A stretch of 23,206 nt of DNA from CAVPDG01 sp963702535 (GCA_963702535.1 CAVPDG010000020.1:1-23206); one strand, 5' to 3'; shown: positions 1 to 7,951, counted from the first letter of the stretch. The notes: a model not told the origin generated them from the letters alone. Numbers and translations: made by a program.

Positions 1-80
1 GATGTTAGAAGAACAGGAAAAAGAGAGCCAACCTGTTAGGATAGCAGTTTGCACACCAAAACCAGAACAGGAGGCTCACA

Positions 81-1437
81 ATGGAGTTTAGCACAAAAGT
101 GATTGAAACGATGGCGAAAATCATGGCCGAAGAAATGGGAAAAATGATGCCGGCCCCGGAGAACATTCGGACAGTGGAGACGGGAATGCGAGAGCTGCTG
201 AGGAAAGTAGGTGCAGAAGCGCTGAGCCAGTATTTGGAGCGGGCAGATGAAGCAGAGCCGTTGGAGAAGGAAAAGGAATGTGAATGTCAGGGAAACAAGA
301 GTATCTGTTTCGGCGAGAAGCGGTGATCTTGAGTGTGTTTGGGCGAGTGAGTTACAAGCGGCGATATTACACATGTCGAAGCTGTGGAAAAGGGCAATCT
401 CCGCTAGATGGGAAGATGAGGATTGCAGCGGGTGAAGTAACAGCCGGATTGGCAGAGTTGTTGGCGTTGGCTGGGGTGGAAAGTTCATTTGCAGAATCGA
501 GCCGGTTCATCGAGCGGTTCTTGTTGTTTCAGGTCAGTGATAATACGCTGCGTAAAGAAACGGAGCGCTTTGGTGAACTGCAAAAGGCACGTGAGGCGGA
601 ATGGAAACGACTAAGCCAAGAAGAAACTGGCTGCAGGAACGCTTACAAAAGTATGGCAAATTGCCTGGGCGGCTCTATGGTTCGATCGACGGCGTCATGG
701 CCCCCTGCAAAGGGGAGTGGCGAGAGATGAAAAACATTGCCTGGTATCGGGTTGAGGAAGTGCGTTCGTACGAACCACGCCGCCACCATACCAGCCAAGT
801 CGGTGAGCAGAATGATTTGCAAGCCCAGGAAATCACCTATCATTGCGATATCCAGCCCCCAGACCAGTTCAGCGCCTTGTTTTGGGCTACTGCCTGCCAG
901 CGTAACGCCGATTTGCACCAAGAACTGGTCTTTGTTTGCGATGGAGCCGTCTGGATTTGGAAACTGATTGAGCGTCATTTCCCACATGCTGTCCAAATCG
1001 TGGACTGGTATCACGCCAGTGAGTACTTGCCGCCCATTGCTGAAGCCGCTTTCGGCCACGATACACCCGAGTATCATGCCTGGCTTGACCAGGCCCGTTC
1101 TCAGCTTTGGGAAGGCCAGATTGAAGCCTTGATCCATGACTGCCAATTGCTAGCTTCAATCCCACTAGCTGCCAAACCGGTCTACAATGCTGTATCTTAT
1201 TTCACCAACAACCACAAGCGTATGGATTATGCCCTCTTTCGCCAGCAGGGCTACTTCATCGGCAGTGGCACGGTCGAAAGTGCTGGCAAACAAATCGCCG
1301 GTCTCCGCCTCAAACGAGCTGGCGCTCGCTGGACCGAAACCGGCGCTGTCGCTACTGCCAAAGCCAGGGCTGCTTGGCTTAGCGATGATTGGGATGAACT
1401 GGCTGTTCTGCGAGCTTCTCTACCTCTTGCCGCCTAA
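81..1437 (+). CDS. ISKra4-family transposase, in three overlapping frames
   Basis: DDE-type transposase of the ISKra4 family, split over 81-326, 284-730 and 601-1437, each step being a -1 change of frame. The start is ATG 81 behind AGGAGG (69-74). Reading across the frames gives an N-terminal helical part, a zinc ribbon (CEC...G, then CRSCGKGQSPLD), and the catalytic region. There I see YGSIDGVMAP (first Asp), FVCDGAVWIW (second Asp), RMDYALFRQQGYFIGSGTVE (acidic residue in GTVES) and a basic tail RLKRAGARW, all characteristic of this family. The first frame change sits exactly on a GGGAAAC slippery heptamer and may be programmed. The second (about 619-628, in aagaagaaac) has no correctly phased heptamer and looks like an indel. 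I found no terminal inverted repeats. The stop codon lies inside an attC-like palindrome. Family call is firm; activity is doubtful. Confidence 0.88.
273..298 (+). promoter_or_regulatory. Putative programmed -1 frameshift site
   Basis: In the frame of the upstream ORF (codons cag gga aac) the bases 290-296 read G GGA AAC, a textbook X XXY YYZ slippery heptamer. Slipping back one base gives GGG AAA CAA GAG TAT, which is exactly the frame that continues the zinc-ribbon domain. An AAGGA Shine-Dalgarno-like stretch (273-277) lies 12 nt upstream, the spacing at which internal SD sequences stimulate -1 frameshifting in dnaX-type systems. I did not identify a convincing downstream pseudoknot. It could still be a coincidental indel. 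Confidence 0.55.
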
Positions 1438-1491
1438 CGCTCCGGATCAGCGGCGGCGCTATGCGCAGTCCGCTGCAACCGGTTGTTAGGC
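1432..1491 (+). repeat. attC-like recombination site (short form)
   Basis: The site is a 60-bp imperfect palindrome. It starts with GCCTAAC (1432-1438, fits RYYYAAC) and ends with GTTAGGC (1485-1491, fits GTTRRRY); the two boxes are exact reverse complements. Inside, CCGGATCAGCGG on the left pairs with CCGCTGCAACCGG on the right, apart from a small mismatch and one unpaired base, resembling the L boxes with an extrahelical base of integron attC sites. The transposase TAA (1435-1437) lies inside the left core box, the usual position for the stop codon of an integron gene cassette. Alternatives are a terminator-like hairpin or part of the IS right end. Confidence 0.55.
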
Positions 1492-1640
1492 TACATGCTC
1501 ACGATGAAATTCTTCTCCGCTGCTTCCGCAGCAATTCCTATTGATTCGCCAAGTCTTGAATGAAGGTGGATGGAATTGCCGATATCAAGGCGGTGATCAT
1601 TGAGTGGCTAAAACCCGAACATGCCGTTGTTGTTCGCTAG
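1492..1640. other. Short non-coding stretch beside the attC-like site
   Basis: This 150-bp stretch holds no recognisable gene. Two tiny plus-strand ORFs (ATG 1495-TGA 1563, 22 residues; ATG 1560-TAG 1640, 26 residues) overlap stop-to-start, but neither has a good ribosome site or any recognisable similarity. The right part (1608-1658) is the unread original 3' end of the minus-strand SnoaL-like gene. Confidence 0.4.
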
Positions 1641-2388
1641 GTTCATGGTTGGTATGGGTTAAATCACGTCCCAATGCTCAACGGCTTTGCCATTTTCAAA
1701 CCTGAACAAGTCGTAAAATGCTTGGTGTTTTCCGCTCCATTCGCCTTCACTTACCGTAAGTACAAAATTTCCTTCGCCCAATACTTTGTGGATTTTAGTA
1801 TACTTAAACATGTTGTTTTGTGAAGTGAGGTACTTAACGGCTTCTACAACGCCATTCAATCCATCTTTTACTTCCGGATTGTGCTGGTCGTATTGTTCGG
1901 CACTGATGTAATCAGCAATCTTACCCGGGTTTTTACCCATCAGCAAATCTTCTACAAACGCTTGGGCCAACGCTTTATTGGCCTCGGTTTTGTCTAAGTC
2001 TTCTACTTTTGTAGGTCCATCAGTTTGTGTTCTTCCGCTGGCAGTTTCTTTTAACTAAAACTGTCATTGCGTCCCAGTGTTCAGCTACTTTTCCGTTTTC
2101 ATCAACTCTGATAATGTCAAATGCCACCATTTCGTCTGCACCAAAAGGTTTGGCATTTTTCCAAATGTTGTGCATAAACACATAGTTGCCATCTTGAAAT
2201 AGTCGAACGTTTTCAGCATAAGTTCCATGTTCTTTTAAAACGGGTAACAATTGGATAAACGGTTCCAATCCAGTGGGAACAAACGGATTGTGCTGAATAT
2301 AATCAGCATTTGCATATTTACGCATTGTTTCAGCGTCTTGTTTAGCTACAGCACCTAAGAAAGTGCCTACGATATTTTTGTTGTTCAT
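1608..2388 (-). pseudogene. Broken two-domain SnoaL-like (NTF2-fold) protein
   Basis: This is one decayed gene, not two. Translation from ATG 2388 gives a first SnoaL-like domain (DYIQHNPFVPTG ... KVAEHWDAM). At a run of four T (2049-2052; AAAA in the mRNA) one extra base shifts the frame. Removing it continues as VLVKETASGRTQTDGPT into a second SnoaL-like domain (QYDQHNPEVKDG ... KAVEHWDVI). A TAA at 1659-1661 then ends the frame, but the same frame runs on as PIPTMNLANNNGMFGF to TAG at 1608-1610, matching the usual tail of these proteins. It resembles COG4922, predicted SnoaL-like aldol-condensation enzymes of about 260 residues; the substrate is unknown. The sequence is AT-richer than its surroundings and resembles Bacteroidetes proteins. 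It diverges from the TetR gene and shares its operators. Confidence 0.8.
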
Positions 2389-2420
2389 GTTATCTCCTAT
2401 CGAAAGTGAAGTGGGTTATT

Positions 2421-2470
2421 GTGATACAATTCTGTATCACACGAAGGATTTTACTATACAGATCTGTATC
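2421..2470. promoter_or_regulatory. Paired TetR-type operators
   Basis: Two palindromes share the core ATACA-N4-TGTAT. The first (2421-2440) is GTGATACA-ATTC-TGTATCAC with perfect 8-bp arms. The second (2456-2469) is the perfect palindrome ATACAGATCTGTAT. Their cores start 32 bp apart, about three helical turns, so two dimers would bind the same DNA face. They lie between the divergent SnoaL-like and TetR genes, as expected for an autoregulated TetR repressor that also controls its neighbour. Confidence 0.75.
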
Positions 2471-2485
2471 GTGTCAAGGAGTAAC

Positions 2486-3040
2486 ATGCCCAAAACCCAA
2501 TCCCGCCAACAGTTACTCGACACGGCCGCCGAGCTCTTCTACCACGACAGCTATCGAGCCGTCGGGGTAGATACTTTGTGCGCCATATCGGGCGTGGGCA
2601 AGATGACGCTCTACCGTCATTTTGCCACCAAAGAAGAACTGATCGTCGCCTACCTGGAACGGAGCAACGCGCTGTTTTGGGAGTGGTTCGAAGAATCCAC
2701 GGCGGCGGCCAACAAACCCGAAGACAAGATCATCGCTTTCTTTCATGCGGTGGAAATTTGGGTGCAAGATCCCGCCTGCCACGGCTGCCCCTTTCTGAAC
2801 GCGGTGGTTGACTTCCCCGACCCCGGACATCCCGCGCACCAGGTGGCGCTGACCCATAGGGAGGCGGTGCGCGCCCGCTTCCGGGAGCTGGCCGCCCAGG
2901 CCAAGCTTCTCCACCCAGACCGGCTGGCCAATCACCTGCTTCTACTAATGGATGGCGCCTTCATGGCCGCGCGGCTCTACGGCCCGCAAAATCCAGGAGC
3001 CCAGGTTTCCGCGGCCGTGCAGCGCCTGCTGGAGAAATAG
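2486..3040 (+). CDS. TetR/AcrR-family transcriptional regulator
   Basis: The protein has 184 residues, a normal length for the family. I chose ATG 2486, preceded by AAGGA (2476-2480) at 5 nt; a longer open frame from 2363 runs through the operators and is unlikely. Residues about 9-55 form the TetR_N helix-turn-helix (TAAELFYHDSYRAVGVDTLC, then GVGKMTLYRHFATKEELI). The C-terminal ligand domain contains the CHGCPFLNAVVDFPDPGHPA stretch seen in a TetR subgroup that responds to small organic or reactive compounds; the ligand is unknown. It is divergent from the SnoaL-like gene across two palindromes, so it probably represses both. It is much more GC-rich than that neighbour, so the pair may have different origins. 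Confidence 0.88.
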   Translation: MPKTQSRQQLLDTAAELFYHDSYRAVGVDTLCAISGVGKMTLYRHFATKEELIVAYLERSNALFWEWFEESTAAANKPEDKIIAFFHAVEIWVQDPACHGCPFLNAVVDFPDPGHPAHQVALTHREAVRARFRELAAQAKLLHPDRLANHLLLLMDGAFMAARLYGPQNPGAQVSAAVQRLLEK

Positions 3041-3110
3041 GCTGCGCCCTTGCGCTGCGGGAGCTTGGCAAGGCTGGTTAGATCAACCGAAGGTCCAACG
3101 TGCACGAACA

Positions 3111-3249
3111 GCCTAACAACCTTTGAGTGCTCCCGGGATAGGGCCGTCAACGAATTATTAACGAATAAACGAATGAGGGAGGTGGCGTATTCGTTTCGAC
3201 ATTCGTTGATGGTTTACCTCAACCGCCTCATCTGAACAGGACGTTAGAC
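3111..3249 (+). repeat. Second attC-like structure (long form)
   Basis: GCCTAAC (3111-3117, RYYYAAC) and GTTAGAC (3243-3249, GTTRRRY) bracket 139 nt that fold strongly. CCT/AGG pairs inside the core boxes; the 12-bp arms 3144-3155 and 3201-3212 (TCAACGAAT with ATTCGTTGA plus outer pairs) and the arms 3160-3167 and 3188-3195 (AACGAATA with TATTCGTT) form a long interrupted hairpin. The length falls within the upper range of known attC sites (VCR-like). The outer L-type pairing is poorer than in the 1432 site. If real, the SnoaL-TetR block is one gene cassette. Confidence 0.4.
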
Positions 3250-3265
3250 CACCCCAGAGTACCCC

Positions 3266-3757
3266 CTACTGCCCCCCGGTCACCTTGAAGCGCTGGTACT
3301 TCTTGCCCCCGCTCTCCGGCTTCAGGATGCCCGAATTGTCCAGCAGGTAGATCGCCCCCTTATTCGGCGGCGGGCGCCGCTTATCGATGCACTCCGCCAG
3401 CAGCGTCTGGCTGGGGTCGGCAACGTTCTCGAAGGTGGCGATGTCTTCGCTGTTGATGCGCAGGAAGCGCCATGCCGTTACCGGTGGCGGGGCGGGGGTC
3501 GGCGGCGCAATGGTGGGCACCACCTCGACGACCGGCGGCGCCTGCGTGGGCGGCGCCATGGTGGGGATGGACTTGGGCTCGGCGGTGGCGGGCTGCACCA
3601 CCTGCACTTCGGCGGGCGGGCGGGATGCCAGGCGCCGGCGGATCAGGATCACGTCCACGACGCAGATCAGCGTCACCAGCAGCGCAAGGGCGATCGAGAC
3701 GATCACGATCACCTTTCTAACCAGCTCGGGGTCCCTATCTGGGCGGCGCTTGTTCAT
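3266..3757 (-). CDS. Hypothetical membrane-anchored protein with Pro-rich linker
   Basis: This is a 163-residue protein I cannot assign to a family. After a charged N-terminus (MNKRRPDRDPELVRK) there is one transmembrane helix at about residues 15-38 (VIVIVSIALALLVTLICVVD), then basic residues. Next comes a Pro/Ala/Thr/Val-rich linker at about 45-92 (PPTQAPPVVEVVPTIAPPTP) and a C-terminal globular part of about 70 residues (AWRFLRINSEDIATFENVAD...). By the positive-inside rule the tail is probably outside the cell. A TATAAT-like sequence (3765-3770, minus strand) lies only a few bases before the start, next to a G-rich ribosome-site-like stretch, so the leader may be very short. The gene is intact. 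Confidence 0.72.
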   Translation of the reverse strand: MNKRRPDRDPELVRKVIVIVSIALALLVTLICVVDVILIRRRLASRPPAEVQVVQPATAEPKSIPTMAPPTQAPPVVEVVPTIAPPTPAPPPVTAWRFLRINSEDIATFENVADPSQTLLAECIDKRRPPPNKGAIYLLDNSGILKPESGGKKYQRFKVTGGQ

Positions 3758-3814
3758 CCCCCTTATTATAAACGCCCGCCCTCATCGTGTGCAGGCGAGA
3801 ATCACACCAGCCCC

Positions 3815-3879
3815 TTCCAACCGCCAACCACCAACCACCAGCCGCCAACCACCAACTGTCAACTCTCAACCGCCAACCC
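3815..3879. repeat. Low-complexity CAACC/CCAAC tandem tract
   Basis: About 65 bp are built from variants of CAACCGCCAACCACCAACCA. Some copies are diverged, such as CAACTGTCAACTCTCAACC. The unit is too short and irregular for CRISPR. It lies between the hypothetical membrane protein and the HisD-like remnant and may be a slippage-prone spacer or a recombination scar. Confidence 0.6.
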
Positions 3880-3880
3880 T

Positions 3881-4130
3881 TCAATACTCATACCGCTCGA
3901 ACTTCTCCACGCTTTTGCCCCCGTAGCGGCGCAGGCGAAGGTCGGCTTGCTCCTTGTGCCCCCAGAAGCGCTCCAGGGCGCATAGCCGTGAGGCGTACTC
4001 GCCCACCAGCACCGCCGCTTCGGGCGTGATCTGCTGGTAGGTGTGCGTCTTGATGAACTTGCCCACCCACAAGCCGCCGGTGTAGCGACCGGCGCGGCGC
4101 GTGGGCAGGTTCGGATAGGGGCAAGGTCAT
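3881..4130 (-). pseudogene. C-terminal remnant of a HisD-like dehydrogenase
   Basis: The open frame ending at 3881 reads NLPTRRAGRYTGGLWVGKF, then IKTHTYQQITPEAAVLVGEY and ERFWGHKEQADLRLRRYG. This matches the last 75-80 residues of the histidinol-dehydrogenase superfamily, closer in my judgement to non-histidine members such as sulfopropanediol 3-dehydrogenase (HpsN) than to true HisD. About 350 N-terminal residues, with the NAD and zinc sites, are missing. An ATG at 4130 behind GGAG opens MTLP in another frame; removing one base from the G-run 4118-4121 would join it to the conserved frame and give an 82-residue stub. It starts about 16 bp after the isomerase stop, so it is the operon's last gene with an internal deletion, or an assembly collapse. 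Confidence 0.6.
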
Positions 4131-4145
4131 TCGGCGCTCCGTAGG

Positions 4146-5549
4146 CTAGATGCGGGCGTACTCAATGCCGGCAAGGTGGGCGACTTTCTCCAGGGTATCT
4201 GCCCAACGCCCGTAAGCCAGCGCCTGGTGGTGCGAGCCGCCGGCGAGGCTGTAGCGGGTGAGGAAGTCGGAAAGGTCGCCATCCGGGCGGAACTTGTAAT
4301 GCGGGCGAGCCAGGTCGGGGATGTAGGGGAAGTCGAGTACCTGCCCCTCGGTGACGATCATGCGCAGCCTGCCATCCTGCACGGTGGTGAGACTGAGCAG
4401 GGTGACATCACCGGGCTTGAGGCTGAACGCCAGCAGGAGGGGATTGTGCTTTACGTCGAAGAGGCTGCCGATGGTGCTGCGCACGAGGTGGATGGGCTCA
4501 TCCGGGCGCGCCATCTTCCAGTTGGCTTCGCCCATGTGCATCATCAGGGCGGCGTTGTTGGCGAAATCCATGGTGAACATCTCGGTGAAGTTGGCATCCC
4601 CCGCCAGGGCTTGCATCAGGCAGACGGCGGTGGCGCTGGTGACATCGCCCTCACCGCCGAAGCCGTAGCCCTCCGCCAGGAGCATCGAGGAGGCCAGGAA
4701 GGGCAGGGTTTCCAGGCGACCCTCCTCGCCGACCGCCATGAAGTGCGAGGCAAAGCCCTGCATGCCGCGCTCATCCAGGAGCTGGCGCAACGCCCACTCC
4801 AGGCGGGCGCTGGCGGCGTACTCGTCTTCGGTGATCTCGGGATCGAACTGGAAGCGCTGGCGGTCTTCCTGCAGGCGAGCGGCGATGAGCCCGGCGGGTG
4901 CAGCCTGGGCACGCTCAGCCAGGGTGCGCATCGAGAGGTGGTGGATCTCCACGCCGGTCTGGGTCAGGAAGGCGGTCTCATCCAAGCCAAAATCGCCCAT
5001 GCCCTCCATGGCGTAGCCGACCAGCCCGATGTGCGTGCGCTGAAGCTGGCGCACGAGGCGGGCGGCGTCGCACCAGGCGCGCACCGCGGCGATCGTGCGC
5101 GGGTCGCGGGTGTGCCCGGTGACCACCTGGAAGGAGCGCCCGGCGCGCAGCAGGACATTGGCGAGGTCCTGGACGCCGTGCATGCCGTGGTTGCGGGTCG
5201 TGTCGTCGCCGGTCGTCCCGCTGGTGATTTCGTAGAGCTGTTGGGTGTTGAGGATCAGGATGGGCAGGCGGGTCTTGAGCAAGCCGCGCAGGGCGATATG
5301 GCTGGGGGCGTAGGTGAGCAGCACGACCAGCACCAGGTCTTTGCCCTCCGCTTCGAAGCGGCGCAGCGCCTCATCGACCTGCTCATGCGTGGTGCACACG
5401 CCGGGGAAATCGACCGCAGCGAAAGGGCTGAAAGCCTGCACAAGCTCGCCGGCGAACTGCGCCTCCTGGATCTTCAAATCGGGCCAGCGGTCGTACAGGT
5501 CGAACATCAAGCCGATCATGCCCAGGCGGGCGCGGTTGGTTGCAGTCAT
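4146..5549 (-). CDS. L-fucose/L-arabinose isomerase-family protein
   Basis: This intact 467-residue enzyme probably interconverts an aldose and a ketose in the cytoplasm; the sugar is not determined. ATG 5549 follows AGGAGGT at 7 nt. Family landmarks are GYGFGGEGDVTSA (Glu300, the GEGD glutamate), FTMDFANNAALMMHMGEANW (Asp328, His338, Glu341) and GGSHHQALAYG (His440/His441), corresponding to the metal and substrate residues of FucI/AraA-type isomerases. The AraA motif MED is TMD here, so the acidic residue follows the fucose-isomerase pattern rather than AraA. The N-terminal half has the Rossmann-like open fold (LVLVVLLTYAPSHIALRGLL). It begins right after the FGGY kinase, so the ketose it makes is likely the kinase substrate. 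It is one of few unbroken enzymes in the operon. Confidence 0.85.
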   Translation of the reverse strand: MTATNRARLGMIGLMFDLYDRWPDLKIQEAQFAGELVQAFSPFAAVDFPGVCTTHEQVDEALRRFEAEGKDLVLVVLLTYAPSHIALRGLLKTRLPILILNTQQLYEITSGTTGDDTTRNHGMHGVQDLANVLLRAGRSFQVVTGHTRDPRTIAAVRAWCDAARLVRQLQRTHIGLVGYAMEGMGDFGLDETAFLTQTGVEIHHLSMRTLAERAQAAPAGLIAARLQEDRQRFQFDPEITEDEYAASARLEWALRQLLDERGMQGFASHFMAVGEEGRLETLPFLASSMLLAEGYGFGGEGDVTSATAVCLMQALAGDANFTEMFTMDFANNAALMMHMGEANWKMARPDEPIHLVRSTIGSLFDVKHNPLLLAFSLKPGDVTLLSLTTVQDGRLRMIVTEGQVLDFPYIPDLARPHYKFRPDGDLSDFLTRYSLAGGSHHQALAYGRWADTLEKVAHLAGIEYARI

Positions 5550-5552
5550 GTC

Positions 5553-7061
5553 TCATACCTCCTGATGGCGCCGTCCCGGGGCGGGAGACCGCCGGGAGCA
5601 GCTCTTGATAACGGTGATAAGCGCTTTCATAGGCTGCCTGTTGCTCGGGCAGCGGGGAATAGCGGCGGAGCTCGCCCTGCGGTTGCGGGGCGTCGTCCAG
5701 CGAGGCGAAGGCGCCGCAGCCCACGCCGGCGATGACGGCTGCGCCCCAGCCGGCAGCCTGCGTGACGGGCGGCACCTGCAGGCGGATGGCGCAGGCGCCG
5801 GCAACGATCTGGGGCCAGATGCGGCTGCGGGCAGCCCCGCCGACCATGATCAGGTCATCCACGACAACACCATAGCGGCGGATGTCTTCGATCGCCCAAC
5901 GCAGCTCGAAGGCGATGCCCTCCAGGGCGGCGCGCGCCAGGTCGTCACGCGTGTGGTTAAGGTTCAAGCCGATAAAGCCGCCGCTGCCCATGCCGTAAGC
6001 CTCGGCATGACCGCCCGCCAGGGGGAAGAAGAGCAAGCCGGATGCGCCGGGAGCGGCGCGGGTTGCGGCTTCATCCAGGTCACGGAAACCCAGGCGGCTG
6101 GCATCAGGCTGGCCCGGGGTGTTCCACAGGCGCTCGAGCAGCCATTCCAGCGACGAGCCCACGCCGCCCAGGCTGCGCAAGGCGCCCCAGCGCGCCGGGG
6201 CGGCGTGGCAGCTCACCGCCATGCCGCTGCTTGAGTCCGGTCTCCAGGTCGGGTGGCGTGAGCAATAGCACCCATGCGGTGCCGGTGGAAAGCAGCATTG
6301 GTCCGGGGCGGGTGACTCCCAGCCCGACGGCGGCGCAGTACTGGTCGTGGGCGCCGTTGAAGAGCGGGGTGCCCTGGGGTAAGCCGGTGAGCCGGCTGGC
6401 TTCGGCGCTGAGCGCGCCCGACCAGTCGCCCCGAGCGGCGCAAAGGCGATAACATTTCCGGGCGAATGCCCGCCAGGTCGAGCAGGCGCGGGTCCCAAGC
6501 GCCGGAGGCGATCTCCAGGAGCTGGGTGATGCTGGCGTTCGAGGGGTCCATGCACAGCTCGCCCACCAGGCGGTAGCCGATGTAATCGTTGACGAAGGTG
6601 ATATGGCGGGCGAGCGAGAAGACATCCGGCAGGTTGTTACGGAGCCAGCGGATGTGCATCAGCGGCAGGGCGGGCATGAGCGACCAGCCAGTGATGCGGT
6701 GGATCGCCTCTGCACCGAAGGACTCTTTGACCTGGAGATATTCCTGCCGGGCGCGCTGGTTCATCCAACTGATGGCGTTATAGACAGGCTGCAGGGCAGC
6801 GTCGAGCGGGATGGTGGTGCCACCCTGGGAGGATAGCGAGATGCCCAGGACGGCGTCGCCAGAACCCAGCTTGTCTGCCAGGGAGCGCAGCACGTCCACC
6901 ACCGCCTGCCAGAGCGCCTGCGGATCCTGCTCCACCCAGCCCTCCTGCGGCGTGAGCAAGGCGTAGGACCGGCTGGCTTGCGCCAGCAAGCGGCCCTGCA
7001 AGTCGAAGAGCAGTGCCTTGGTGGCAGTGGTGCCGACATCCAGACCGATGAGGGTTTCCAT
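5553..7061 (-). CDS. FGGY-family carbohydrate kinase (xylulokinase-like), frameshifted
   Basis: ATP-dependent kinase of the FGGY family, about 500 residues when repaired. The N-terminal ATP loop is LIGLDVGTTATKALLFDLQG, followed by GISLSSQGGTTIPLD and QEGWVEQDPQALW. The C-terminal half has NGAHDQYCAAVGLG, STGTAWVLLL, then ALEGIAFELRWAIEDIRRYG and the adenosine motif DLIMVGGAARSRIWPQIVAG. Three frame breaks are needed: about 6410-6450, about 6215-6240 and at the G-run 5578-5581. Removing one G from the last ends the protein at TGA 5553-5555, three bases before the isomerase ATG; otherwise it reads on into the isomerase. With all domains conserved, the breaks look like sequencing errors. The substrate is presumably the ketose from the adjacent isomerase; the sequence looks more like xylulose or ribulose kinases than LsrK. 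Confidence 0.85.
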
Positions 7062-7082
7062 GTTGCTCCGCGAATTGCCCGG

Positions 7083-7951
7083 CTAGCCCTTGACCGCGCC
7101 GGCGGTGAGACCTTGCACCAGGTATTTCTGAAAAAAGATGAACAGGATGACGACAGGTAAAGTAACCAGGACGGAAGCCGTCATCACGTTGGGCCAGTTC
7201 AGGTAGAACTGCCCGACGAAGGACTGCAGGATGCCGGGCGGCAGGGTGCGCATCTCCGGCTTGACCATCAGCGTGGCGGCGTACAGGTACTCGTCCCAGG
7301 CGATGAGGAAGGTATATACGCCTGCGGCGATCAGACCCGGGGCGATCATGGGCATCACGACACGCGTGCCAGCGCGCCCATGCGGCTGCAGCCGTCGATC
7401 ATCGCCGCCTCTTCGATCTCTTTGGGGATGGTATCGAAGAAGCCTTTGAGGATCCAGATAGCGAAGGGGATGGCGAAGGTGGTGTTCGCCAGGATGAGAG
7501 CCTCGTAATGGTTGAGCAGCCTCAAGCGCATGAAGGTCAGGTAGAGCGAGATGAGCAGCATGCCCTGCGGGAACATTTGCGTGGAGAGGATGCTGATCAT
7601 GGTACCGTTACTGCCGCGGAAGGGGTAGCGCGAGAAAGCATAAGCCGCCAGGGTGGCGACCACCAGGCAGAGCAAGGTGGTGCCAATGGTGACAATCAGG
7701 CTGTTCTTGAAGTAAACGGGAAAGAGGTTGCCGCGCCCGTAATCGCCGAAGATCACCGAGTTCATGGTGCTCAGGGTGGGGTTCTTGGGGATCCACTGCG
7801 GCGGCATGATGAACAGGTCCTCGATCGGCTTGAAGGCAGACGAGATCATCCACAGGATGGGTAGGAAGGTGAAGATCAAGATCGCTACCAGGTACAGGTA
7901 AGAGAAGAACTTGGTCAGCCAGCGTTTTTGGTGAACTGTAAGCATGATCAT
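7083..7951 (-). CDS. CUT1 sugar ABC transporter permease (MalG-type), frameshifted
   Basis: Second inner-membrane subunit of the sugar importer, about 289 residues when repaired. It has an N-terminal helix (LYLVAILIFTFLPILWMISS), the typical SAFKPIEDLF turn, more hydrophobic helices, and the EAA loop EIEEAAMIDGCSRMGALARV that contacts the ATPase. The frame breaks just after this loop (about 7355-7365) and resumes as MPMIAPGLIAAGVYTFLIAW to the C-terminus KYLVQGLTAGAVKG, typical of MalG-like proteins. ATG 7951 overlaps the TGA of the preceding permease by four bases (ATGA), so the two are translationally coupled. The FGGY kinase follows 21 bp later. Confidence 0.87.

Noticed and set aside
619..628. 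Second programmed frameshift in the transposase
   Set aside because: The aagaagaaac stretch contains no slippery heptamer in the correct phase; an indel is simpler.
1..1500. Terminal inverted repeats of the insertion sequence
   Set aside because: I compared the left 80 bp with the sequence after the stop codon and found no matching inverted ends; the left end may lie outside the window.
3815..3879. CRISPR-like array
   Set aside because: Units are about 5-10 bp with no unique spacers; this is a simple repeat.
4176..5735. Long plus-strand open frame of 519 codons
   Set aside because: It lies antisense to the intact isomerase, has no ribosome site and its Gly/Ala/Glu-rich translation resembles no family; it is a GC-rich shadow.
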